DNA from: Rhopalosiphum padi
Taxonomy: Eukaryota; Arthropoda; Insecta; Hemiptera; Aphididae
Reading direction: 5' to 3'
Length of the DNA stretch: 64,000 nt
Assembly: GCF_020882245.1 (NCBI RefSeq)
Contig: NC_083598.1
Span: 29,983,858 to 30,047,857 of the forward strand
Below are positions 1 through 13,000 of this stretch, piece by piece (position 1 is the first letter of the stretch; every line of letters begins with the position of its first letter). The notes beneath the pieces were generated by a model, which saw only the letters and a list, made by a program, of their open reading frames with translations, searched no databases and was not told where the DNA came from. The position numbers and the translations under genes were made by a program.

Positions 1-702
1 ATCCGTATAGTCCCGGCCAAAACGTGATGTATGGCAACCCTACACTAAAGCCAAATGCTGGAATGTATATTACCATTCTGCACACGAAATAAAATCCACG
101 AATGAGTCCTGTCCTATGATTGGTCTACACATTTTTGGAGCGAAAATTACTACAGATTTTTTATTGAGGTTCTTCCACAGTAGCAGACTTACATTTTCCT
201 AAACGTTTGCATCATTAATACCCGATGTGGCGACGTTCTATATTAATACTATATTGGCTATCTCATAGCCATCTCCGTACTGATTGCATAACATGAAATA
301 TACATAAAAGTTGAAATGTACCTACATCTTAATGAATCTACTAGTAGTTAGTACAATCAAATTAAGTTAAAATGCTAATCATACGCATAAATACCACCGG
401 TAATTAATAGGTAATAGTTATTGATAGGAATTATTTACGCAAAAATACATGTATAATAAAATTATAATAATACGAATGAGTAGTGAAAGAAGTATAAATA
501 ACAATATTAATAAATATTTAATATCATATAAAATCAAAAAATTATTCAGACAATACTTTTGTTCAATTACGTAAAAATTAAAACAATTATTTATAATAAC
601 CAGGAATTATCATTACTATGATAACTCATACTCATACAAATGATAATATCATTGTCGATGGAATCAAATAAGTAGCTGTTGTTGCTGAATGGGAGATTAT
701 AG
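1..702. other. Intergenic, no gene seen
   Basis: This AT-rich stretch lies beyond the stop codon of the minus-strand PARP-like gene. I see no open frame with coding character, no RNA gene and no clear repeat in it. It may hold the 3' untranslated end of that gene. Confidence 0.5.
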
Positions 703-2897
703 CTACCACCTAGATACCATACGGGTCCGGCGGCGGTTGTTAGCGCGGTAAAATTTGCTTGTGGTCCGGTGTTCAGGTCTCCGCAGATAGTACACAAAGT
801 ACAGTGGATAAAATTCATTATCGTTGTACTTAACGTACACGTGACCGGTATAGCTCACCGACGTGTCCGCATTATTAGGTGGTACGATTAAGGCGTTCCC
901 ATTGTTTTGGCCGTGGACCACGTACGTCTCTCTAACCAGCACACAACATATCATGATGATCCGCGTGTCTGCAGCCATTCGCGAGAACAGAAAAAAACGC
1001 TTACATTATTAATATTACTATGACGTAGATATAATTACTGGTGTAGTGGCATCTAAACATATTAGAGATGGACAATCATTCTTTAAGTTGCATGTTCTAT
1101 GTAGTTTTTCGAATGTCATACTATCTTAATTGATCATAGAAAAATGTATAATGTTAAATTATGTTGCTACATTTTACAACAAATAATTATTTTGTTTTGA
1201 TTTTCTAATAATAAAATAAATGCATTAATTTATTAAGAAAATATTAATTAAAAATTATGTCATAATATTGATACATATTATATTATGTATAATATATGTT
1301 ATAAACTAATACATATATAATATTATATGATATAATTAAAAAAAAATTGTCTGGGAGCTTGTGCCCCTTTGGTATTTTTTCTTATTTACGTCATTGCTCG
1401 GTGCAATTATTGTTCTCTTATTCTTACCCATGTGCAAGGTGCAACAATATTTTATGCAATCTAGACATCTAGTAAATTTAACTACAAGAGTTCACCATTA
1501 TATAGCATATACAGTATTATAAAATGTGAAAGTAAGAATAATATTATAAGCATATCATAGATATCTATTGATATTTTAATGTTGATGAAACTATGGAAGT
1601 CATTATACAATTGTAATAATTTACTTTGTTATTATAAGTAAACTTATTTTTAAATTCAATTTATAAATTACTATGAAATCCCCTATGGCCTACATCATGT
1701 TAATTTCTTTAAGTTTGATATTAGGTCAACTCAATTTTATATTAAAGCTAAAAGTATAAAATTAGATCGACCGAACACAAATTGCCTATAGTGCGTTACA
1801 TCCTTTTATAGTAAAAAAGTATATGTATCACAATTAAAATAATAATAATAATAATAATATATTATAAGTTAGATACAATATCTTAACAACGAATTTGTGT
1901 GAGTTGTATTTGTTTTAGTGGTGTGAGGAGAATTTAATTAATAAACAAACCATTATAATACATTTTAGTATTATACCTTCGCTGGGAGAATTGTCAGCAT
2001 AATAATTAGCGTAATCCGCATTGTCGCTGAACGAAACACCGCATCCGAATTGTTGCGACAGGTGCGTCTCCAGTCCAGTCCGCTGTTCAGTGACTCCATG
2101 GCTCTGGACTCGGTGGTCACATGGTATAGCAATTTTTCTCGAACACTTCGGCCAACGTTCAATTTAATTTCTTCCATGCGCAGCAAATACATGCCATACA
2201 TCTGCGGGGCGTAGACTTGGCATATCTTACTAACATCGCACTGGAATATAGAACGGTATATTATAATTATTAATAATGAGGATAAATAATATTTTTTATC
2301 AATCAATTCAATTCTGACAAGTTTATAGGTACTTAATATTTATAAGCGATGACAATCCGTAAAGGATACATTAATATACTATCTAATAAATAATACTAAT
2401 TTTGAACGCCTATATACGCCTATCAATGTTTCCTATAACTTATATAGGCTATAAGTTAAGGAGAAAGAGAAAAAATTGACACCGTTGTCGTTGTGTGTAT
2501 ATGCTAGAGCAGAGACAGACACCATAGTTATATACTTATATAGCCACCGATTCGCTCAGCAATCAGTTATGTGTATATATTATTGTATAACTCTAAAAAG
2601 ATTATTTCAAATAAATATACTAATTATCAAGCGTTAATGCTATAATAAGTAATAACTTTTTGGTCATTTGACAATCGTAGCATTACTTACGCTGGGAAAT
2701 GTTTTTTGTATAAGTTGTTTAATTTCATTGTAGCCATTGATGTTCAATTCGTCGAGTAACGGATGGTCGGTGTCAGTGTCATCATTGCGATTGAGAGCGA
2801 ACGTTGAAGAACGTTCCAAAATATGAGCTGAAGCTTGCGCGGTAAACTCCGACGCATTGTTGTGTATCCTACTGCTATCGCTTGAGTACATTGTCAT
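703..2897 (-). pseudogene. PARP-like mono-ADP-ribosyltransferase, frameshifted
   Basis: Three minus-strand coding exons fit together: 2897-2691, 2240-1977 and 968-703, all with GT-AG borders. Exon 2 carries the start of a PARP catalytic domain, including LLYHVTTESRAMESLNSGLDW, in which LYHVT stands at the NAD-binding HGT motif. After Trp-Arg-Arg (about 2066-2050) the homology jumps frame: QFGCGVSFSDNADYANYYA reads one frame over, where GVSF stands at the usual GVYF. Exon 3 follows only in that second frame, giving MICCVLVRETYVVHG and later VYVKYNDNEFYPLYFVYYL, the family C-terminal strands. One base is missing or two are extra in exon 2. The usual catalytic Tyr is Ser, and the third triad position (Glu in PARP1) reads Leu by my eye alignment. 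An active enzyme is therefore unlikely. It resembles the TIPARP/PARP7 class. The start ATG at 2897 follows an acceptor, so upstream noncoding exons are possible. A sequencing error at the shift is the main alternative. Confidence 0.75.
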
Positions 2898-5800
2898 AGT
2901 GTAAAATCCCTGTGAAAATGTTCAATTTTTATTGTCAAGATTTGAAAATTTAATACGTGTTCCTTCATAGTAATATTTTTACTGAAATCTAAAAACCAAA
3001 ATAATATAAAAACATAATAATTCTGTTTATAGACATTTGAAGTTTAAATTTAAACAAAATTAGATGTTTAAACGAGCAATAACGATTTTAGTTATTATGA
3101 CGTGATTAAAAATTATTATTTGTTGGAACTCGAAACGTTTATGCCTAAATAGGATAAAATAGTCGATTCAGAAACCTAGCTACTCCCGTTTAATACTCAT
3201 ACTCCATATAGTTCGTTGCCGGAGATTTTAGGATTTTATAGTACTACGTCGCTCCATTAATTACCTATCCCACCGCCGTCTTTACTTCAAACACTTAACA
3301 ATCTCACTTGCCAGTTTTGTACTATGACATTTGTAGGTATGCATTACCATTGGGGATATCCCGAGTGCGTTCAGTTCTTAATTTTTACCTTTATCATAGC
3401 CCAGTTGTGTCCGCAGTATTATCGACAAATTATATTAAATAGCCGACTACGTCCTCGGTCCACAATATACCGGTAAGTAACTATTTTATTCACGCCAGCC
3501 AGATATAAATACATTTTTGGATATATTGAATAAACCCAGTAAAATAGCAATTACAACAACCACAAAAAAAAACATGAAAACAAAAAGGAAGTAGGTACAT
3601 GTAAAAAAATATCATATCTACATATTAAAATCAATATACATAATTTCAAAATAATAAAATATCAAGACTAGATTTTGTCGAAAGAATGGCATTTAAATAC
3701 CAACTTTTATAGATATTCTAAAGTAAAAATAAAAACATTTTTCTTAAAAAAACAAAAACATTTAAAAAAATTAGTGCGCTCATCCAAACTTACGGGTGTA
3801 AGCTAAAATAAAAAATAATAACATAAATAAGAATCACCAAATATTTTATCTAGCTAAAGTATTATACATGTATATTAAAAATTGCTATGAATTAATTATT
3901 CAATTTTACAATTGAAAATTGTGTAATGTGATTGTGTACTGTGAAACCAATATTGTTTGACTTGTGTTATTTGTTATCATGATAACATTATTCATTTATT
4001 TTTCCTTTTTGATTGCACTTTAACTTTAATGTTAACCCGCCACGACTATACTCCTCAGAAATGTGTGGTAGTGTCGTAGCGTGTAACTTGTGTTTTTCTA
4101 ATATATGTTTATTACAAACACATTGAGTTTAAAAAAGTCATACGTTTTAATACAGAGGGCCGATAAAAATATTTGTGCACTACCTACTTTTGGAAAATCA
4201 AATTAATTATAAGTATATACATATATAATTATAGTAAGATTATACCAAAAAATTTTATTTGTCAGAAGATTCATCTTTAAAACTCAAATTCAATACAAAC
4301 TTACTTATGAATTTTTCAATCTTAGTTAAAAAAAATTCCTACGAAAAGTCTAATTAATTTCAAATGAGCATTCGAAGTTTATATTTTTAAGAAATTGCAT
4401 ATTTCCATTGAAATAACCATTGAACTAATAACTAATTCCCCTCAAACAATTTTTGTTATTTTATAGTAATTTAAAAATAAATAACCATAATAGATACTTA
4501 AAATTTTTAACAAATGTTTATAGTTTATATTACCATTTTATTATTTTAGATACTTTTAAGTTATTTAAATGGTATGAAAAATTTTCTATTATTTTAGTTT
4601 TTTTTTTTTATATATAAAATTAATATAAATAAAAAATTATAATTACATATTCGAGGTAAATATTTTACATTTAATTGATATTTTATATAATTACTTACTT
4701 ATTCTTGAAACATTCCTCTTCTATGAGGGATCCAAAAAATAAGAGTCCACAAAGCAAAAAAAAAAAATTAAAACATATTATTATAATAACTCCATCGTTA
4801 TAGATATAATGTGAATAATATAATAATCAATAGTAAGACAACTATCCCTACATTTTGGTAGGAGATTCACTAAATATTGTTTATTGTTATTGTTTAAGTA
4901 GTACTTTAGTACTTATACCATTGGACTACCTTCCAATTTTAAGCGATAACTACCTATTGTTTTACTTATTGAAAAGGTACATATAATTAAGTACAAAATG
5001 AGTTATTAAATATTTTTTCATATTAATCTTAGACCATATTATACTAAAATATTATACTTGTGTCTTGTATACATAATTTGATTAGTGTGCTAGGATACAA
5101 GGTACGAGAATAATTATATTGTGCAGTACAATAATGATAATTTAATATTTCTATTATTATTGATGTTTATTTATTAAGTTTTGTCTCATACATCATAATT
5201 ATGTGAATATTATTACTACAACTTAAAAGTTATAATGAAAACAATATTATACAAGCAAAATGAAAACTTATTTTAGATTCTGAGAGAAGTGATGATGAAT
5301 GTATTTATTTTACAATGATGTATTTTCTTTGTATGTGTTCGTTATTATCTTTTAGTGCTTTGAATTTTAATTTTGAGGGTGGTTTCAAGTAACAAATTGT
5401 ATCTAGTTGGTATTTTATGGGGTCATAAATAAAAAAAAGGTGACAAAATTGGTATCGCTTTGCTGTACAGTAGGACGTATCGAGTTGGTCACATCTCACA
5501 TAGTGTAATGGATGTGTTAAATTGGAATTTAATGTATCATTATATAATATTATAATAAGTAATAACCGATTCTATGCAGACATTTCGTCTACTTAATGTA
5601 TTATTAAGTTTTTTTTTATAAATGTCAATTAAAAATTATTTGCTGGATAGAAATATTTGAAAATTTAATACAATAATCAAGCTGCGGAGAATCGGTGACT
5701 CGGCCTAACCTAACCTCGGCCGTTATTTTTCCAAAGACCCATACATCATCATTATTGTTAATTATTTAATGTACAAGTTCTTCTTGATTTAAATACATTT

Positions 5801-6249
5801 AATAATACAAAGTTATCATATTATTTATTATATTATAGTTAGTTGACTGAATAGTATTATAAAATATATTATGTTTTTGGTTACATTGTTACATAATAAT
5901 TTTTTAAAGGCTCACGCTCGAATTTTCCAGCAGGACCTCAAATCTATCAAAACCTACAAACGAATAGAAATTATAATCAAGATTTTCAATATTTCGAAAT
6001 TTTCAGTTTTCATTGGCGTTTTTTTTTTATCACCTGATGATGGTTCATCGAAAAATTTTCATTGATGTTGTATTGTTCTACAAGGAATTCTTCACTGGGA
6101 ACAGTTTTTCATTTTTCCAAAAAGTTGTTGTTTTAAATTTTTAGTTTTTATAAACTATTTGACCTAGTACGATGTTTTAAAAATCCTTAATACCACTTTT
6201 TCGACAAATCAAAATTATGCAACTCGTGTAGCTCATCACTAGAATCAAT
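2898..6249. other. Intergenic, no gene seen
   Basis: This is upstream flank of the PARP-like gene. It is AT-rich with short poly-A and poly-T runs. The only repeat noticed is a 20-base segment at 5398-5417 that recurs at 40409-40428 in an Ell intron, probably a shared transposon remnant. No exon or RNA gene is supported. Confidence 0.45.
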
Positions 6250-7480
6250 TCAATGTGCCCTCTGCATGGCGGCCAGCCGAACAACACCCGCCTATTACAA
6301 TCGCGCGGCCCGGCGGCGGCGGCGGCGACAAAGTGGCTAGGTGGTACTACGATTATGCCGGCGTAACGACACCAATATTATAGCAGTTATGGCAATTGTT
6401 AAAAATTTACCAGAGTTCAACAACTGATCGTTACGGAACAATTCGACCGACTGCTCGATGGACACGAAACGTCATATTATAGAACGGTATAGTTAGAGCG
6501 AGACCGCGTGTACTGCATTGCACGTACAGTGGTAACGACAAACGGACAAACGGTATAGAGAAGTCGGCGTGCGGCGATGGGACTACCGGCGAAGAAACCG
6601 GACAACAATGTTGAAAATATTAAAAACGCGCTGAAGCGTTTAACGCCCGAATAGGTTGCCGTGAAGTGGTGGCACACTCGACGCACGTCAATACAAAAAC
6701 GACACGGCGTACGGACGTTTACGCGTCGCAACGCGGGCGGAGGCTGACGAACGCAAATCGGGGACGCATAAAAACAATACGGCGACCGATAAAGAAACCG
6801 ATCCAAATCGCAAATGGTATTTTGCGATCGTACACAAATACAGTGTCGGTGTCGGAGACGTCTCACCGAGATAGTGTAAAAGTAAAAGTAAAAAAATAAA
6901 TCAAATATCGTGTGATACGGGATTATACACGTGAACTCACAGCAAACGGTCGCACATGTCTTTGAGGGCTGCAGTGACGACGTCTAGTTGCGGTGACACG
7001 ACACGGTACTGAACGAGATCCATATATATTATATACATATATCCTGACCGTGTCTGTAGTGACGATATGAATATATATGTGGTGACATGAGTACATCACT
7101 GACATCGTGTCGCAGACTAAACGGGGCACATTAATTTGCATCGGCATGCGCTCGGAATATACATAATACATGATACATATCAATCTGCAGCTTGCCACGC
7201 CGGCCGGTAATTTGATTGGAATTGCCGTTGACCGCAGCAACCCTGACCAGTGGAAAATTTCCGCCGCCGTCGTAATGTGTTACTTTCGCCTTGTAATATT
7301 TAGTACTGTCGGGCAGCCACGTTAACCGCACTTTTACGGCCAACCACCATGCCGCCAGTCTTTGGATGGCCGAATAAAGTGCGTAGTTGACTTATAGAGA
7401 CACGAGTATATAGCTTACTGGCTTACTCATTGTAGCATTTTCTCTGTGTGTCACATTCGTGCTGTTATTATTGAAATAAA
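6250..7480. other. GC-richer tract without a convincing gene
   Basis: Base composition rises well above the surroundings, with CG-rich runs near 6290-6325 (a GGC/CGG run) and 6480-6900. Open frames appear on both strands only because stops are rarer here. A minus-strand frame at about 7400-7131 keeps a protein-like stretch (LTWLPDSTKYYKAKV), but no splice partner or family match is visible. This could be a CpG-rich promoter or 5' noncoding exon of a gene not resolved here, or an old insertion. Confidence 0.35.
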
Positions 7481-7550
7481 AGTATATTATTTAAAATATA
7501 AAAATTATAAAATGTACAATATAATAAAAAAACAATTATGACATTATGTA

Positions 7551-8213
7551 CCCCAAAAACTTGCATACTAGTTTTTTTTTTAAAAAGTGGTTTTAGCTTA
7601 CTTAGGTGCTTAATATTTGGATTTTCGAAATTTTTTTGATACAGAAAGAAAGTCCGGCGGTCCTATGTACACGCTACAACGTTTTTAGAGGCATCGCGAG
7701 TGCGCTTCCATCTTAAAAATACGAATATTTAGTTTTTTTGGTAAAAAACGGCAAAATTCGACTAGGGGCCGTGCCCGGTCGTAATATAAAATAAAAATGT
7801 GGATTATTTCGTGTTTTTTTGCGCGAAAACTATTTCGGCAACCCGTCTAACGATGCGTGTAAAGTATCAGAGTCAAAAAATAATTCCTTCACCCCGAAAA
7901 CTTGCATACTAGTTTTTTTCAAAAAAAGTGGTTTTAGCTTACTTAGGTGCTTAATATTTGGATTTTCGAAATTTTTTTGATACAGAAAGAAAGTCCGGTG
8001 GTCCTATGTACACGCTACATCGTTTTTAGAGGCATCGCGAGTGCGCTTCCATCTTAAAAATACGTATATTTAGTTTTTTTGGTGAAAAACGGCAAAATAC
8101 GACTAGGGGCCGTGCCCGGTCGTAATATAAAATATAAAAGGGGATTATTTCGTGTTTTTTTGCGCGAAAACTGTTTTGGTAACCCGTCTGACGATGCGTG
8201 TAATGTATCAGAA
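7551..8213. repeat. 341-bp direct tandem duplication
   Basis: Two neighbouring units, about 7551-7872 and 7892-8213, are nearly identical with a period of 340-341 bases. Shared landmarks are ACTTGCATACTAGTTTTTTT at the unit start, GCATCGCGAGTGCGCTTCCA in the middle and a CGATGCGTGTAA stretch at the end. Only scattered substitutions separate them. No long frame is kept in both units, so this looks like a duplicated noncoding or transposon-derived block. Confidence 0.85.
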
Positions 8214-8290
8214 TGCCGTGAATGCACGTGTAAGTTACTGCGGACAGGACTCTGTCGTCAGGATTGGAAGACGTTAAAGAGGTATTAGGA

Positions 8291-9842
8291 GTAAGTCTTC
8301 GGATAGGTGCTGCACGGGCCTGATACTATGTAATTGTCGTCCTGCCGGTAATGCTGTCTGTATCCGGTTACCGCCTGCACCGGCTGCACCGTACCCTAAA
8401 ACAGCAGGTGAGTTGATACTGCTGACATTTTTATTCCAAGCAACTCACCCCGTACCGTCTTTGCCATCAACACACCGTCGCTATCGTAGTTATCGCATTA
8501 TTGGGTCCGAGTCGTTGTCCACATGCTGCGATAGCGATAGCCACCGTGAATCGTGATAGCGTTGCGGTAATCCAAACATTGGCCAATCCAAAAACGTAGA
8601 AATCCAAACGGCTTCAAATGGACGTCGCCACCGTTCCATTAATGTAGGTACTTATGTGTGACCAATAAAATAATAATCATAACTATTACTACGACTGCGT
8701 ATCACCACAGAATATAACACAAGTGCGTCGTTAGATTCCAAACGTTAATAACGATTGTTAACCACGTGTCTTATTTTATACGTATACTGCGTCGTAATCG
8801 TTATAGTTCATTATAATGATTTCATTTGTATTGTATATTTGCAGATTTTTTATTGGCGGTGACAGATACGTATTGTATACACTATACGTATACCGAGTTG
8901 CGAGTGTTCCGTACGCGAATTGTTGAAGTGCATTATCTCGAAGTCTGCTCATGCGCACAGTCAACACGAACATTCTATATTCAGTCCATCCCATCTCATC
9001 ATATATTTTGCGCAGAATATAAATAAACGATGGCAGATATACCTGTACAATCATAGACATGCACACGGTGGGGCTCGGTGGACATTTTTAGGGACACGGT
9101 ACATTCGGATGATATTGTTATATATTTAAAAAAAAAATTATTTTATGTGGTTTATTTTGTAAACTTATAAATTTTTAACGTAATCCTTTTGGTTTTTGTT
9201 TGATGAGTACTCTACAATTTTTTCATTTATAACATTTTCTTTTTTGGCATATTTTTGACTGATTTTTGTTGGTATCCCAACAATTGAGCGCGGCGAAAAA
9301 TGAAAATTAGGCGCTGCGACAATTAAGTGGTGAGACAATTGACTAATCGAGTACTATAATATTATACTGAACTGAATAAAAGTTCATAAAAATTCACTGT
9401 ATTAAGTGCAAAACTCTTGTACACGACATGACGAAATTAGAAATGAATTCGTTTGCAGTGTCTGCGAATACCTATATAATCCATTAGATAATCTTTACTC
9501 TTCAGGTTTGATGATAATCAGATAATGATATTATTTATTTGCCGCATCATTCGTATCGTATCGATACGCGCGGTGTTATTAAATCGTTTTTATTAGAATA
9601 AAATTCCAATGACGATAACGTAGAAGTAGATGTAGGTTCTTATCGCTGGATAACTTTACTATATTTTCACACGTTGACACGTGCATGATACTGAACACTA
9701 TTCAATTTATTGTATTTAATATTTTAATTTTTTTTAAATTATAATTTTTACAATAAATTCGAAGTTATTAAAAGTGAAAAAGCTCGAGACCTTCTGTGCT
9801 ATATCGGATATTTTATAGATTTTACAAAAACAGTTGTTGGCG
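8291..9842. other. Intergenic, moderately GC-rich then AT-rich
   Basis: Overlapping frames on both strands at 8776-9129 do not look like protein and are treated as chance. Near 9280-9350 there are CGGCGAAAAA and GGCGCTGCGACAATT runs resembling eroded TIR-element ends, without a resolvable partner. No gene is supported. Confidence 0.35.
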
Positions 9843-9965
9843 ATGTATCGAATGCAATACGAAAAAATGTCGTGGTCGTATTATGGTCAAATTATTAATG
9901 AAAGTGAAAAAGAACACAACCATACACCTGATATTTCCAAAATTGAAGCGAGAAAAACAATGTAA
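9843..9965 (+). pseudogene. FLYWCH-domain relic (MULE-type element)
   Basis: A 40-codon frame ending in TAA contains INESEKEHNHTPDISKIEAR. This is the pattern of the last part of a FLYWCH zinc finger (the two His of HNH) and the linker that follows it in aphid Mutator-like proteins. The first Cys pair and the Trp are not visible upstream in the same frame. It is a decayed fragment, not a gene. The call rests on motif resemblance only. Confidence 0.5.
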
Positions 9966-12113
9966 TTTTTAAAAATCCATTTTTGTTTATATGTGACTTA
10001 TTAGTTTATTTTTATGTACGTATTTACTAAAAATAATTTGAGAATTTCAATAATTACTATTGAAATATTATACTAAAATGTATATGAAAATGAAATGTAT
10101 TATGATATTTTAATTTTTTTTTAAGACAGTATCATTAGTTTGTTAACTTATAATGTTATATAAAGTATAGTACATTTTTTTATATCGTACCTGTCTTCCA
10201 ACGTGTATGAACTTACATATACGTACCTTTTTTTACCGGACAGATATACCCTTACACTGGTAGAACACGATTGAGAACGGTCATTATCGGCCGTACCTTT
10301 TTTAATAGCACGATTGAGAATGTTCTTACCTGCTAACTTTTATGCAACATTGCCACATTAATTAAAAATAAAAATACAATATACATTATATATAAGATAT
10401 CAATCACTATATTTTGGTTACAAAATAAACTTACCTGGAATCTATATTTAAAGTATAATATAACGTACGGATCGGCCGTGGCGTGTAAGACGCGTTCCGT
10501 TCAAATCAGACGAGGAAAAATAATTGGTTATTAAAATCAAATGCATTATAATAATTATATTATTATTATTAACGGAATAACGACGTTTGCCCGCGGTATC
10601 TGAGTGATATGCCTATGATGATAGTACATTAATAGTTAATTTACATTGTAATACGTCGACTGCAACAGCTTGGTACAGCAGGCTACTGACGTTTCGTAAT
10701 TATAACAGCCGAAAGCGGCGAACAGGAGCAGAACAGAACAAATCGTTTAAGAAATATTATTATATCTCACTACAATCAGTGTAATCTATTATAATATAGG
10801 TAAGTACCTAAGCGTAGGTGATTCTTTAGTCTATATATATGTTGTCGATTTTAAAGTTTTTTAATAAAATTATTTTATTTTTATATTTCATTTTCATATT
10901 ATGTTATTACTTAATACTTATCTATAGTAATTATTGCTAATTAAGAATCTATACTTATCTACATATTATTATGATTTTTCTTGGGTTGAGGACTTCTAGT
11001 TATTTTCTCTAGTTTTAGTTTTTCTAGAAAGGTCGCAGAACTCGCAGAACAATGTGAGTGATGCATTTATTTTATATAACACTGAATTAGGAAGTTATAT
11101 TTAAAAAAAACGTTTGTATGTTATTTTATCATTATTGCATATACAAATTAGACAAATTAAGAGCATAATATTATAGAGTACACATCATAATTTAGAACGT
11201 TTTGGTATTTGATATAATTGTACAACATAATATAACGAGCTGTTTAAGTATAATTTGATGGTGTAATGAACATTTTTACTGTTTGTATTAATGACCCACA
11301 AAAGTACTTATAATAAGTGATCTATAGCTAAATGTTGCTATAAAATTAACAATGTGAGATTTCCTATCTTGTTTTTAATTCATTATTTAGTAGAATTGTT
11401 TTTTAATATTTATTTAAATTTACATCTGATATTGTAAGAGTCAAAACTCTTGGAAGGCCGATGGAGTAAATAAAAAAAAAGAAGGTTCATACGAAATACA
11501 GTAACACATCAATGTGCGTCTCTTTATTCTACTTTAACAAGACATGTTAGCAGTGCGGCGGAGAACTAACTGACTACGACACTACGACAGTAAAAGATAT
11601 TATAAAATAATAATTGACAAATAATATTTATAGAATATTACGTCGGGTCACCCCGCGCACACACGCCGTACATACAATATAATATATATATATAAAAGTG
11701 GATGTGGGATCGCTCGGTCGTCGGTGCGATAAGCCCGCGACGATTACCAAATACTAAAATAGCGTCCCACAGCCATACATAGCAAATAATAAAATAAAAT
11801 AATATAAAAGTAAAGTATATCATACAATATAAAAACATTATAAACTATAATCATATGTATTGCTGGCTGCTAATATTTTTAATTATAATATGTTTAATGT
11901 TGAAATACCTACATGGCTACATAATAATAATATTATTTATTTAAGTCGCACAGTTTATTGTTACAGTGTTATTATTACAAAGAATACCTACGTCGAATAA
12001 CTTATTATTCAGTTCTGAGTGTATATTGTTATAACGTAAATTTGTCGTAAAATATATTAACGTATATTATTATCATAAACTATCTAATAAATAATAAAGC
12101 AAAATAATATGCG
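9966..12113. other. Intergenic, repeat fragments only
   Basis: No exon is supported. At 10258-10342 there are two spaced copies of a motif close to ACGATTGAGAACG, also found inverted at 14740-14870. A minus-strand frame at 11638-11838 is low-complexity and rejected. The last part of the stretch holds the promoter and 5' end of the gene at 12114. Confidence 0.4.
10255..10345. repeat. Dispersed element fragment with ACGATTGAGAACG repeats
   Basis: Two copies of the motif, AACACGATTGAGAACGG and AGCACGATTGAGAATG, stand about 45 bases apart. The stretch between them includes GTACCTTTTTTAATAGCA. The same arrangement occurs in reverse at 14740-14870, where ACCTTTTTAGCAACACGATT is read on the minus strand. 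The two places are therefore remnants of one element family. Its class is unknown. Confidence 0.55.
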
Positions 12114-12737
12114 ATGCTATCGAATTCAGCCAAATCACTTGATTCACTTGCAAATGATGAGCCCCAAAAAGTAGACAGTGATGTCGTCGATTCGATATCA
12201 AAACAAAATGGATCGGTTCCCAATATTGGACTGATATCGGGTGCAGGTGATGCGTTGGAGATCCAATCATCGTCATCGGTACCAACGCAGCTAGTATCTA
12301 CGGACTCGGCCAAACCGGACGCCGAAAAGGGTGACTTCACTCGTTTACCGAAGAAACCCTGGAGTTCGATGCCGAACATTCACATAACGTTTGGTGAAAC
12401 CGAAGCAACCGACATTGAGTGCATTTCTATGAAAGTTTTAGACTCGACCAAACCGGACACCGCGAAGGATGACTTCACTTGTCTACAGAAAAAACCCTGG
12501 AGTTCGATGCCGAACATTCACATAACGTTTGGTGAAACCAAAGCAACCGAAGTCGAGAGCATTCCTATGAAAGTTTTAGCCGAGATTGAAAATGAAACGA
12601 AACCGGCCTATGATGAGCACGTTTATTCAGATCCAATAACCAACACCAGTCATGGAACCACCACTGAACGTAGACGCCGTTCGTGGTGGAAACGTACTAA
12701 AAAATTCGTACGTCGAATGTTTTGTTGTGGTGCGTAA
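12114..12737 (+). CDS. Orphan repeat protein with basic Cys-Cys tail
   Basis: This is a single open frame of 207 codons starting at ATG 12114. No family is recognised. Residues 64-109 and 110-155 are a tandem duplication of a 46-residue unit. Each contains KPD, then DFT, then KKPWSSMPNIHITFGE, and ends MKVL. Residues 33-40 (GSVPNIGL) look like a decayed third copy of the PNI core. The N-terminal third is Ser/Asp-rich with no signal peptide. The C-terminus is strongly basic (RRRRSWWKRTKKFVRRMF) and ends CCGA, which suggests peripheral membrane contact through a polybasic patch with palmitoylated Cys; this is inference. Codon use is richer in G and C than the flanks, supporting real coding. An AATAAA signal follows at 12965. 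An upstream exon cannot be excluded. It may be a lineage-specific gene. Confidence 0.7.
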   Translation: MLSNSAKSLDSLANDEPQKVDSDVVDSISKQNGSVPNIGLISGAGDALEIQSSSSVPTQLVSTDSAKPDAEKGDFTRLPKKPWSSMPNIHITFGETEATDIECISMKVLDSTKPDTAKDDFTCLQKKPWSSMPNIHITFGETKATEVESIPMKVLAEIENETKPAYDEHVYSDPITNTSHGTTTERRRRSWWKRTKKFVRRMFCCGA

Positions 12738-13000
12738 TATACTAATATAGCCTATAGTTTAAAATATAATACAGTGTGATTATTTTAACTTGTACGCAGT
12801 TATAAGTTAAGTATATTATATATTATATATTTGAACCTAGAAAAGTTCCTTATAGCTTTTAGGGTTAGGTTAGGTAAAAATATTTATATATTATATAATT
12901 AAAAAATTAAAAAAAAACTTGACAAAGATAAAAATATCTTTATATTTTTTAAGTTAAAATTGGAAATAAACATTGAATTTATTAAAAAAAAACAAAAAAT

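Noticed and set aside
6477..7343. Arg-rich frames in the GC-rich tract
   Set aside because: Arg and Thr richness reflects CG content; no splice or homology support. The LTWLPDSTKYYKAKV stretch was considered but left unassigned.
8776..9129. Overlapping frames on both strands
   Set aside because: Neither shows domain character; coding on both strands at once is improbable.
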